Assembly: GCA_964035545.1 (NCBI GenBank)
Contig: CAXIUT010000113.1
Span: 1 to 22,218 of the forward strand
DNA length: 22,218 bases
Direction: 5' to 3'
Source of the DNA: Bugula neritina
Taxonomy: Eukaryota > Bryozoa > Gymnolaemata > Cheilostomatida > Bugulidae
Shown: positions 1 through 10,421 of the stretch, piece by piece
Numbering within the stretch: the stretch's first letter is position 1
How the letters are laid out: each line of letters opens with the position of its first letter
Position numbers and translations under genes: made by a program
The notes under the pieces: generated by a model
Told to the model about the DNA's origin: nothing
The model's input: only the letters and a program-made list of their open reading frames with translations
Database searches by the model: none

Positions 1-93
1 CCCAACCCCAACCCCAACCCCAACCCCAACCCCAACCCCAACCCCAACCCCAACCCCAACCCCAACCCCAACCCCAACCCCAACCCCAACCCC
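1..93. repeat. Left telomere, (CCCCAA)n
   Basis: About 15.5 perfect copies of CCCCAA, read as the C-strand, which is the correct orientation for a left chromosome end. The outermost bases are CCC, so the G-strand would end ...GGGGTTGGG-3'. The repeat gives way directly to AT-rich DNA, and the first gene starts 90 bp further in. The CCCCAA unit is the type known from oligohymenophorean ciliates, as opposed to C4A4 of spirotrichs. Confidence 0.98.
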
Positions 94-183
94 TAAATAT
101 ATATATCAACAATGATAATACTTGATTGTAAGTCTATAAATATAAACTTATATATTGAATAAAATGAATAATAACTCAAAAAG

Positions 184-2715
184 ATGTCTTAAAAATCAAA
201 TAACTCAAGCTTAACATCCAAAGTATCTAGCAAAAGATCAAAAGATCAATAAAATAACCATCCAAAAGAACATTATGATAACTATTAACACACAATATTT
301 AAACACTTAAGAATAAACAACTAAACAAAAAAAATACCAGTTAAATCACCTTTCGAATAGCATTTCACAACCAAAACACAATAACCCAAATAAAATAAAA
401 TAATTAAACCTAACACCTAGAATAAAACCTATAAATAAAACCAAATAAAATATTTGCTCTTAGATATTGATAGAATAAATAACATACGTAATCTTCATTA
501 ATAACATAAAAATAAATTAGTTAAATTCGGTAGCAAACTCATCTCCTAGTTCAAATTAAATTTATAATGGAAATATATAGAAATATCAAATACTATCAAA
601 TTGTCAACTGCTATTCAATTTATACTCAATTAATAATGGATATAATAGAAAAATACAGTTAAAATTTGGATATCAAAAATCAACCAAAATCGCTTTGAAT
701 AACATATCATCTCCATCATCAAAAAATAATAACCATCGCTCAATTCTAGTCATTTTATTTAAAATAAACAACTTGCATAGTGGTATACAATCGCACAACT
801 TCAATCCTACTTTAAATAGTCCTTCTTTATTGTCTAATATATTCATAAAAAATAATTATTAATAACCACTACTCCATCACTATGCCCAGTATGCACAGCA
901 AAGTAAGTTAAATCATGTCTTTGCCTTAAACCTTTTACATGCTCTTCATGTATTATTGATAAATAAGCTCGTCTTCATAAAATATTTTGCAAATACAGTA
1001 GTTAGTTCATTCTAACACACGAATCAATGCTAATTAACAAAAACTCAAGACTAGGTCTAATAGGTCTCACCAATCCTAACAACCTAAGCTACTTAAATAC
1101 AGCTCTGCAATGTTTACTTGCTATTTAACCTCTAAATAAATATTTTTTATCAAAATAGTACTTGCATGATATAAATGCAGGTAACATAGAAGGATCATTT
1201 GGATAAATATGTGTTAAATACGCATAGTTAGTTTATCATGCCTGGTGCTAGTCTAGTTGTGTGTACAATCCGAAATAATTGAGAAATTCATTGGGTAGAT
1301 TTTGTAATTAATTGCTAAAATAAAATATAAATATAAATAGCTATCAATGCTTCATAATTATTCTTAACTTCTTAAAATAAGATCTTAAAAGAACTTTATC
1401 TCCTTAAAAATAATCAAAATAAGAGAATAAAATAGTCAATAACTCAATAATAGACAAGATATTCACAATACAAATAAAATAATAAATAACTTGCAACTAT
1501 TGCACCGAAAATACAACAACATTCATAACCAATAAAACCCTATAACTAACATCCCTTCCCCCAAGATAGACAAAACACCAATCAAACGTTCTAAACTGTT
1601 TATTTATCCACTAAAACAGCAACCAAAAAAACATCCAACTAATTCTAGACTACTAGCATCTATAGCTATCATAAATATAAAACAAAATAAGATAAATCCT
1701 AAATATAAAAAACCATCGACATCTGGTCTTCTATCTACTGACCACTCATAGCAATATTTAAAGAATTAGTTGGAAATGTAACCTTTATCAGATATTATCT
1801 ACCTTATAACCTAATAAAAAATAATTTTGCTGTCTGGAGTATCCACAATCATAGCTTTCTTCATAAAATTTTGATATAACTATGACAATTCAACTAAGAA
1901 ATAATAAATTAGATTATTATAGTAATATATTCTTCAAAAAACCACTTTTCTTTTGTAAATATAATCGACCCAAATAAGCTAAATAACTCTTCAAAAAAAT
2001 ATTAATCTATCTATACCCAAGAATATACCTCAAATCTAATAAAAATACTATATAAAATTATATAAAACAGTATGTAGCTTGTCCTCCTTTCAAACTGTTT
2101 ATCTCTTCTGAGCATACAGATAGATAGTTTATATAAATAATGCCTTAAGATTAAATAAAACTATCCATCAATAACACTTAAATTATAGCCAAATTTAATA
2201 ATAATAAGTAGTTTGATGTTAATTAGTTGGCAAATACTAGAAAATATGATATATCAGGGCAACAATTTGGGTAGAAAAAGGTTGTAAGCAAAATGGTTGA
2301 TTGTTCTTTATTTGATTGTATTGAAAGTTATACTAAAAATCAAGTTGTTAGCAATTGGAAATGTCCTTAGTGTTTGAAATATAATAGTAATATCAGTAAA
2401 AATATATCAATATATAAAACTTCAAAAGTAATAGTTATTTTTTTGATAAAAGGTTAAAATATGGTTAATAAGATAGATTTTCCATTTTTATTATCAATAA
2501 AACAATAAAAGTAAAACAAACTAGTTGAATATCGACTAAAAGCAGTAGCTAAATATTATAAAAAAACAAATAATCAACCATATGATCACTATTCTATTTT
2601 AGTTAAACATTCTCATATTTGGTATTAAATAAATGATGATAAAATCAAACAAATCAATTCAGGTTAAATATGCACTCAATATGCCAACTATCTAATATAT
2701 TAAATCCTCTAATGA
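184..2715 (+). CDS. MYND zinc finger plus USP-fold protein, catalytic Cys replaced by Ser (843 aa)
   Basis: One uninterrupted frame from ATG to TGA with TAA/TAG read as Glu. A polar, unassigned N-terminal region is followed by a MYND-type finger at residues 234-269 (CPVC, CLC, CSSC, HKIFC). A ubiquitin-specific protease domain of the USP4/USP15 type follows: box 1 near residue 300, zinc-ribbon pairs CNYC and CPEC, the DCIESYT segment, the His box YDHYS (His802) and NDD (818-819). USPs remove ubiquitin from proteins. Box 1 reads NNLSYLNTALQCL where families have NTCYMNSALQCL, so the nucleophile Cys is Ser302 (AGC at 1087). LKRF is also changed, to LIKG, and the QQD box near 1320-1400 is hard to recognise. 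It is probably a non-catalytic ubiquitin reader rather than a protease. The start is the first ATG of this frame, 90 bp from the telomere. Confidence 0.85.
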
Positions 2716-3069
2716 TTAAATATCTTATAATTATAATTATTTCAAATGGTTTTGTGATCAACTTTAAATAGTAGTTTTCTATTTCAAAAATTATTTATAG
2801 ATTAATAAGATTATTGGCAATAAAATTAATTTTTATAAATCAATTAAATGTCCTTTAGAATGAATAATCAACTAAGATGATCTAATGATAAAAAGATTAC
2901 ATTAATACTTGATTTATTTCCTTTTTGGGATTTCTCTGATTTCAAAAAAACCACTTATTTTCACTCTTAGGTCAGAAGTACTAATTTCCATCAAAACAAA
3001 AAGCCAATATTAATATTATTAATATTATTATCTATTAGATAATATATATAGAAGGGTTTTATCATTTCA
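2716..3069. other. Convergent intergenic spacer, 354 bp
   Basis: Lies between the TGA of the USP-like gene and the TGA of the transposase-like gene on the opposite strand, so it should hold both 3' untranslated ends. It is very AT-rich with several short A and T runs and TATTAAT-like repeats near 3008-3035. I see no coding signal on either strand, no RNA gene and no terminal inverted repeat that would mark a transposon end. Confidence 0.6.
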
Positions 3070-4614
3070 TCATTCATCTCCTCTGATACTCCTTTCGACT
3101 TAAGAATTAAAATGATATAAAGATAACATCATATCATTCGAATTTATTTATCTGATTTTTCCAAGTGTTATTTTCTCAAACTCTTTGTAGTTTTGAAATC
3201 TCTCATTTTTTATATCTTTTTTCACTTCTTTCTCCAGTAAACCAAAAGGATTAGGTATTATATATTTAGAAGGAAGTTTTATAATATCGAAGTTTAACTC
3301 CTAAACACACTATGTAAACTTGGCAGCATTTTCAAGTCTATTTTTATCAACAAATATCAACTTTCTTCTGTTTTTATTATTTTAATTTTAAGATTCAAGC
3401 CTATTTAATAATTTATTAAATTTACTTTGAGAAAAAGAAGAAGAAAATTGAATACTCCAACTGCCTGCACCTTCATGATTTAACAAAAAGTTCATAACAA
3501 TATCTCTTTTCTCATAAGTGTTTTAAGGAATCTCGATCATTTGTCCATTTTTTGCCCACCCTGAGCCTCTACGATTTTCATACTTAAATTTTACCTCATG
3601 ATAGTAGTATATAGGAAATTCACGAGCAGTCAACTTCTTATAGTACTTGCAAAATTATATTTTTTCCTTCATTTATTTATCTCTCTAGATTTTATATGAA
3701 TTATTCTTTGATAATATTTTCTGATAAGTATAACCTTCAGCATATAGGATCTTTTTTATAGTTTAAACACTTAACTATTTTATACTTAATTGATTATTTT
3801 ACTCTTCTAGTTATTTTTTGAAGATAGCTCTTATTTCAGCACATGTCAAAGTTGGATTCCTATGAATTATCCGAATTAACCTTTTAGTCAAGAAAGAATT
3901 AGTCTATCTTTATTACTGTTTCTTCCAAGAATCTATTTGAGAGTAAATATAGTCCAAATTACCATGTTTTCTGTAGACAATCCAAGCATATTATGTCTGT
4001 TATGATGTCAAGCCCATTTGAGCTGATAGTTCTTTAAAACTAAAGTCATAGCAGGTTGTATTAAAATATGCCTCGAATTTCTTTTACGTTCTTTAGTATT
4101 TTTCCTTACCATTCCAACTTATAATATCCTATCCCATATCAATTTAATTAATATAATAATGATCAATTTGATCAGAAGAAGATTAATTAATTGATAATTA
4201 AATATTATAATTAAGATAGTAATCAATCGCTTCAGGAATAGTTCTTATCTCCTCTTATTAGACAAAAGTTTCATTGCTTTTTTATTTTTGATCTATCTAA
4301 ATATCTTCATACTTTATTTTATTTTATTCTTCTTTTAAGTGTTATTCTTTTAAGTGTTATTCTTTTAGATATTATTCTTTTAGATACTATTCTTTTAAAT
4401 TTTCTTATTTTATGCATTTTTATATAGATTCATCTTTGATGAAATCTTATTTATCTTTGCCTTTGAAATAAGATTGTTCTTAGATGCCTTCATCTATGAT
4501 TTAATCTTTTTCATTTGCAGAATCACTTTCGTTTATTAAAACTCTTTTTGTTAGATAATCATTATTTTCTAGTACTTTTAGCATGATTTTTTTTAGAATT
4601 TGATGCTTCATCAT
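3070..4614 (-). CDS. Domesticated Tc1/IS630-type transposase-like protein with dead active site (514 aa)
   Basis: Single open frame with TAA/TAG as Glu; an in-frame TGA lies just upstream of the start pair ATGATG. Residues about 1-150 are acidic and contain a five-copy LKEE(Y/H/E) repeat. A helix-turn-helix region follows (LTKRLIRIIHRNPTLTCAEI, then LSVETIKKILYAEGYTYQKI), as in Tc1/mariner DNA-binding domains. The DDE_3-like catalytic core is recognisable: YYYHEVKF, RRGSGWAKNGQ, KLIFVDKNRLENA and LPSKYIIPNPFGLLEKEVK. The triad positions read His339, Asp423 and Gly458 in place of D, D, E; the last two are separated by 34 residues, the classic DD34E spacing. Two of three metal ligands are therefore lost, and strand transfer is not expected. 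The full-length frame without TGA suggests selection for another role, such as DNA binding. No flanking inverted repeats were seen. Confidence 0.8.
4324..4398 (-). repeat. Five 15-nt tandem repeats inside the transposase-like gene
   Basis: Five consecutive 15-nt units on the minus strand encode LKEEY, LKEEY, LKEEH, LKEEH and LKEEE. The Glu codons are largely TAA or TAG, and neighbouring units are nearly identical at DNA level, which points to recent slippage. The encoded stretch is probably an acidic, charged helix. Confidence 0.85.
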
Positions 4615-4788
4615 GATATATCAAAATATTTACTCTTTTTAAATCTATAAATCATTTCTATAAATATGTTGACATATTTATAAATAAGAGATATATATTA
4701 ATAAAATAATAATATGACATCTTCTGAGAAGTTTATCAGTTCACCTGTGTTTTCAATATATAATTTTCATTACATATCTTCATAAATA

Positions 4789-6453
4789 TCATGATAATGA
4801 TAACAACATCTCCTTTATCAAAGCATCAGAAGATTGTTTTTTCTCAAATGTCTAATTGATAACTTTCTTATCTATCAAAGATACACTTCCAGTTATTCTC
4901 AGAAAAGCCTAGAATAGATTTTATGTAAATATAGGCATGCGATATATGAAGGGATCTGAACAGTCTTTCTTGTAATACACAAACACAGGAGTTGAATTGA
5001 AATTTCTAACCCCTTCTGCTTTGTTTCTATCATTGTTAATTCGGTAAAAATCAAGACCAGGATATCTCCTTCTGTTTCTAGCGAATTCTTAAAATTTTCC
5101 TCCAAACTTTTTGCAACTATGGCAATGATGAGAATAGTGAAAGATAACTTTATCGTGATTATCATCTCTTACCTTTTTATAATTACTTCCAACCAAAGTA
5201 CAAGCCCATTCATTTTCGGCCTTCTAACTCTTATAGTATTGGGATTCATTTTTATTCTAACCAGTACTTTATTTGATCCATTTTTGTATCATTTAAGAGT
5301 TTATTTAGTCAACTTTGTTAATAGGATATCTCCATTAATAACTATTTTTAAGAATCTATTTAACTTATTCTTTCTTCAATGGATTTATAGGATCATAAGC
5401 TTTCAATGACATCTTGGAATAGTTGTTCATTTAGATTACCAATGCTGCACTATCAACTTATCCTGAATAATAGATTTATTTATGCATCTGAGAATAAATA
5501 GGTTTTGATAGTTATTTGCATATCTATTCTTATATTTTAGATGTATTTTGGTTTTTGTTTATTAATACATTCAAGACCAACTAATTTGCTTGTAGATCTT
5601 ATTTTACAGGAGGAAAAACAAACACTTCTCTTAGGTTAGAATTAGCTGGAATTAGACAAAATTCTTTTCCACCGATTTTAAAACTCTCAACCTTTTATCT
5701 ATACTCAGGAAGTATATTTGAATTAACAGAAGAAAGCAAATAAATCCCAGAATTTTTATTTCCCACTCCAAGAATAGTTTTAGATTGACTATCTTTAAGA
5801 ACATATTTAGGACACAATCTCTATCTAACTTCATGGGCTTTAAGATAATCATATAACTACTTCTAACTTTTTTATTAATCTTAACCTGGAACTACCACCA
5901 GAGCTGAATATTTTTAAGTATTATTGATAGTAGATAGTTATTAAGAAATGTTTGATATTCTTACCTATCGAATTCCATTGATAGTTTATATCATCTTTCT
6001 CATTAATTGTTTATTACCAAATTTGATTTGATTTCTAGATCTGTTATGATTGATATACGGGTCCAAATTTATAATTCTTTATCCTCTTTCACTGTAAACT
6101 ATCAATATATTTTACAGCTCATCATCATTTGATTGCTCTCCCTTAATAAACAAAAACTAATAATCAGTACTCACTCGACCTTAAGAATATTCCACAAAAT
6201 CTTATGCTATTTTAATCAACTGATTATCAATAAATTCTTATCCATGCAATTCGCATATCAATACAGCTTTCTTGGGATCTGAACCATTTTCAACATATTC
6301 TCCAATGTCACTAATAACCTTAACTTTAGATGGATAGATAGAGCTAACGTCCTTAGAATGCAGAGAAACATAAGGATTAGCTAGTACATGAGATGATATT
6401 ACAAGAGAAAAAGGTAGTAGCCTCTTGAATGATCTTATAAATCTTCTGAACAT
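4789..6453 (-). CDS. Secreted or ER thioredoxin-fold (PDI-like) protein, CHSC motif (554 aa)
   Basis: One open frame from ATG to TGA. The N-terminus carries a signal peptide: basic MFRRFIRSFKRLL, a hydrophobic core, and a likely cut after VLA near residue 25. Residues about 40-150 look like a redox-inactive thioredoxin fold (KAVLICELHG, YEFLFIKGE, ILIVYSERGERI). The middle is unassigned. Residues about 430-520 form a PDI-like thioredoxin domain: DKVIFHYSHHCHSCKKF with Cys444 and Cys447, then FYRINNDRN and the cis-Pro-like segment NSTPVFVYYKK. Such domains make, break or reshuffle disulfides in secreted proteins. CHSC replaces the usual CGHC, and there is no KDEL-type tail (the C-terminus is LLSLS). 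It does not match a full a-b-b'-a' PDI layout. The family is confident only for the C-terminal domain. It sits 174 bp from the transposase-like gene on the same strand and is divergent from crescerin. Confidence 0.75.
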
Positions 6454-6615
6454 CTCAATTATTATTAAATATCTATAAATATCAATTTACATATCTTATT
6501 TAATAGCTAATTGAAATAATACTTAATTTGATTGATTTTTCATAAAAAACATAAAAAATGAAACCATCTTATATTTTATTGCACAATTCATCTTAATAAT
6601 TACATAATTATTAGC
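6454..6615. promoter_or_regulatory. Shared divergent promoter region, 162 bp
   Basis: The thioredoxin-fold gene starts leftward at 6453 and the crescerin gene starts rightward at 6616, so this 162 bp AT-rich stretch must hold both promoters and both 5' leaders. I see no recognisable core motif beyond A/T runs; the assignment rests on position only. Confidence 0.5.
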
Positions 6616-9600
6616 ATGTCCATTCATAATAGCTACAATCCTTCAGATTACGAATATCTACTTCGTTCTCTTTCAGAAGGAAGTTTAATCGCTAAGGCAG
6701 AAGCACTTAAAAGGTTTCAAATATTAGCAACATCAGATAAAAGACAATTTACAGTCTATTCCAAAAGAATAGTACTGGCTCTACAAGATCTAATAGGCAT
6801 CTAAAAAGTAATTCCCTCTAACTTAGTAATAAATCAATCTACAAACCACCATGCTAGTCCTCGAAATAATCAATCTCAACCCAAAAGACATAGAATATTA
6901 TATCAGAACTAAATTATTGAAGAAAATAATCAGTAATCTTGGTGACGCCAAAGCACAGTTAAGAAAGACATCACATTATTGCATTTTAGCATATATGAAA
7001 ACATATAAAAGTACAGATTAAATATTAGCTTTATATAACTAGCATGGAATCAATAGTCCAGAATCACAACTCAGACAAAAGTCAATCAATTCCTTTCAAT
7101 CCATTATCATCACGTAACCTAAATGTCTAAATTGGAATTCTAGCTAGTTCAAAAAAATATTTTAACAGTTTATTCTTAAACTCAAAGATTAAAGTCATTT
7201 TGTGCAAAAAGCTACAGAACAATGTCTATTAACTCTTGCAAGAATGAACTAATCACACTCTTTTGCTAAAAAATTATCACCATCTGCTGCAGGATTATAT
7301 AGAACATTTTGTGATGCTCAGAGATAATTGGGAAATCTATAAAGTCTACAAATATAAAAATAAAAGTAATATCATAAAAATAACCAATCACTTCCTCCTT
7401 AATCTAGAACATAAAAAATGTCCAACACCAATAGATCTCAACTATAAAGAATGACCAGAGAATAAACCATCAACAAACAAGCTTTAATCCAAAGAATATA
7501 AGAAATCAGAAAGAATTCTCAAACTCCTCATAAGATATAGACTAATAAATATCCATAAAATAATGAGAATAAGTAAAGATAAAAATATAGAAAACCTTCT
7601 CAATCACAAAAGAACCTATCGAAAATGGACGGATAAAAATCAATTATTCGATAGAAAAGTGCCAAAGAACTTCAACCTCTTATTTTTACTACTAAAACAT
7701 AAAAAATATAAAATGTTTTTGGAAAGAAGTTACTCGATGATCTCAAAAATTAAAGAGATTGGAAAGTAAGATTAAATGCTGTTTAATAACTTTAAACTAA
7801 AATACAAATCTACAAAGAAGCTGTTTAAACAGAAGTCCTTGTTAAAAATTTAGTACCTCCTCTAGTCAAACTACTATCAGATTCTAATTTCAAAATAGCT
7901 TCCATCACTCTTAAAGTCTTCTAATAATTACTAAGAATTCCATCAATTCCTTTATAAAGTCTAGCTCCTCAGGTCGTAGATAGACTAGGAGATGGAAAAG
8001 TAGCTCTTAGACAAGGAGTTGCTCGTCTAATTCGATCTTAGTATTTTAGACTCTACAATCCTATCTGGATTGAATCTCTTCTCGACTTATTAACCAAAAC
8101 AACCAGTTCCTCTCTAAAATAATAAATTTTAGGGATATTCAATCGACTCTACTAAGATGAAGTATTAAAATATCCTTTTTAAAAGATATTAGAATCAGTA
8201 TGTCCGTTGATGGACGATAGTAAAACAAAAATAAAGATAAAAGCCTTAGATTTACTCGTTCAAATAGCAACTGCTACAAATAAAATTGATATTAGCAAAA
8301 GAATCCTCTCAACCAAATTGAATCAAGTTTATTTTGAAATGTTTATTTAAAAAGTAACATTTTAGATAAAACAAAGAGTCACTCCAAGGATAGTAGAATC
8401 ATAGCCTCCACCCACTCGAGGAGAAGGTCGATCAATATCATTTCCATCTCTAAAAAAACATAAAAGTATATTCATCATCAATTAGATTCAGCAAATAATA
8501 CTACCACAAGTTCACTGAAGAAGTATGCCAAAACAATTGATACTAAACCTATCAAAAGAGGTTTATCCGATATGGGTAATAGTTATTTTATGTAGGTGAG
8601 AAACATGATATGAGTATTAATACTCCTGAATAGATAACTCCTTTCTAACCTTTGATAGTTAAAGAAAGAACTGTACTTACTCCAACATAAACTATCAGAA
8701 AAAAACCTGTTAGAAATGTTAAAAGAAGAATACAAAAAACTTTATAATCAAAACTATCCATTAATAATACTGCTGAGTCATAAGGTTTACGACCTTTCTC
8801 AGATCCATAAAAATAACTAAAAAGTCTTCCTTCTGATCTAAAATCATAAAATTGGCAAGTTTCTTTTGATGCTCTTACTAAATTTAGAAGAATCCTTAAA
8901 TTTCATCCAGATATTCTTATTCCAACCATAGCCAGACCTCTAGCTCTTGAAACAGCCAAATTAATTGATAGTCTTAGATCATCTTTGAGTAAAAATGCAG
9001 TAATAACACTTGCTGAATGCACCTAAGTTCTTGGAAGAACACTTGATCCGTAGTTAGATGGTATTTTTTCTCGTTTAATGAGGAAGACTTTAGACACTAA
9101 TTCATTTATTTCATAATAAGTAAAGAAAACATTGATATTAATAGGTACAAATTGTAATTAATCGAAAGTTCTATCTATTTTACATAATTATCATTCATCT
9201 CGAGCAAATCCTATAAAAATAAATATAGTTTGTATTTTATAAGCAATGTCAGCTCTTCAAAGAATATTATAGAAATAAATATAAAGAATTATATCTATTT
9301 TAGTTGATTTTATGAGTTAAGGAGCTCTTTAAATTAGATAAAGATCAAAAAATCTTCTTTCTAAATTAGTTTAAGGAGATAAATTAGGTAAACTAATATC
9401 TCTCATTCCAGCCAATATTTTATAAAAAATAAGAAAAAAATAAAAAAATTAAACCATAATCCCTAAAATAGTTAAATAGCCTTCTAGCAGTGCAATGTCT
9501 AACTATAAATAATAATAGATATCGCATAAATAGGAACCCGCCATCAAAAAGAAGAAAATAACTTCTTTCCCAAAATAATTCTAAGAACTATAATAACTAC

Positions 9601-10217
9601 TACTATCATGCTAAACTACTTAATGGAAAGCAAGACAGTCATCTCTATCGAAAATAGCTTCAATAACTAAAGCCTTTCCATCATAACTCACACAATACCG
9701 GCTCAATACTCGTATCATTTAGATTTTTGCAAAACAATCTAATGATCCCAATTCGAAAGTAGCCATCTCTGCTCTAACTCTCTTCATACAAATAGTTCCT
9801 CTTATCCCAAGAATTATCTAAACTAATCTAAGTGTCATATGCAATGAAATATTCAACTGCTTTGCTTCTCATAAAGCCTAAGTAAGAGAACTTTCTTTGA
9901 GCCTTTTTGATCATATTTCGTCTAAAGTATAGAATTGGATGCTTGTGCAACATCTATGCACTGGTGTACTATATGGTTCAGCAAAAGGGAAAGTTAATAT
10001 TTTAGTAAAGTTGATTAAAATTTTATCAACAGCTTTCAAATAGAAAAAGAATGCAATTTAGAAACATATATACTCTTTGATAAATAAGCTATCAGATTAA
10101 CCTAAAAGTTAAATAACTCCAGTAATCAGATAACTCATCAGCATAACAATAAATTTATGGAAATAGGAAGCCTACTCAGCTCTAAAGCAATCAGCTAAAA
10201 ATTTAATTTCATAATGA
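6616..10217 (+). CDS. Crescerin/TOGARAM-like protein with four TOG domains (1180 aa)
   Basis: Removing three introns (6808-6826, 8466-8485, 8576-8595) joins frames 1, 2, 1 and 0 into exactly 1181 codons ending in TGA. Four TOG (HEAT-repeat, tubulin-binding) domains are visible: about residues 10-205 (LGDAKAQLRK), 365-580 (RDWKVRLNAV, DRLGDGKVALRQGVARLI), 720-925 (NWQVSFDALTKFRRIL, LRSSLSKNAV, DTNSFI) and 962-1175 (TEWKARQSSL, NDPNSKVAISALTLFI, RGK-like GSAKGKVNI). The linkers are basic and Ser/Thr-rich. Four TOG domains in two pairs is the architecture of crescerin (TOGARAM1, CHE-12), which regulates axonemal microtubules in cilia. CLASP is the nearest alternative, but the third and fourth domains fit TOGARAM better. 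Its stop lies 105 bp from the telomere at 10323. Expression in a ciliate would be expected to be constitutive or tied to ciliogenesis. Confidence 0.9.
6808..6826 (+). other. Intron 1 of crescerin gene, 19 nt
   Basis: GTAATTCCCTCTAACTTAG. Removal joins the N-terminal frame to the frame encoding TTMLVLEIINLNPKD; without it the first frame meets a TGA at 6943. Confidence 0.85.
8466..8485 (+). other. Intron 2 of crescerin gene, 20 nt
   Basis: GTATATTCATCATCAATTAG. Retention would stop translation at the TGA near 8517; removal continues the linker between TOG2 and TOG3. Confidence 0.85.
8576..8595 (+). other. Intron 3 of crescerin gene, 20 nt
   Basis: GTAATAGTTATTTTATGTAG. Removal reads GLSDMGEKHDMSINTPE and restores the frame of TOG3; retention leads to a TGA a few codons later. 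Confidence 0.85.
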
Positions 10218-10322
10218 TAACAACTCTGATCAGTAGTATTTTAATAATTCTTTTATAACTACTTAATATATCTAAATCCTCATAATATACTAAATATGAT
10301 AAATCTAGTTGATTATTATACA

Positions 10323-10421
10323 GGGGTTGGGGTTGGGGTTGGGGTTGGGGTTGGGGTTGGGGTTGGGGTTGGGGTTGGGGTTGGGGTTGGGGTTGGGGTT
10401 GGGGTTGGGGTTGGGGTTGGG
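10323..10421 (+). repeat. Internal telomere array (GGGGTT)n, right end of piece A
   Basis: About 16.5 perfect GGGGTT repeats, G-strand on top, which is the correct orientation for a right chromosome end. The stop codon of crescerin and about 105 bp of AT-rich 3' DNA precede it, so 1-10421 has the form of a complete chromosome. The array ends ...GGGGTTGGG and runs straight into the interior of the Prp17 coding region with no spacer. Confidence 0.97.

Noticed and set aside
164-1011. Alternative frame from ATG 164, open for several hundred bases.
   Set aside because: It lacks family motifs, whereas the frame from ATG 184 runs through the MYND finger and USP domain to TGA 2715.
1320-1400. Possible intron or frameshift in the USP-like gene where the QQD box should lie; another frame gives a slightly DAQEFL-like string.
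   Set aside because: The main frame stays open on both sides and the following zinc-ribbon motif is in that frame; no 17-22 nt GT-AG segment would produce a there-and-back shift.
3000-4800. An active Tc1 element with terminal inverted repeats.
   Set aside because: The active-site residues are lost and I see no matching inverted repeats or TA-flanked ends around the gene.
5119-5409. A 96-codon standard-code frame on the plus strand with hydrophobic content.
   Set aside because: It lies opposite the thioredoxin-fold gene, including the CHSC region, whose minus-strand product is clearly family-like.
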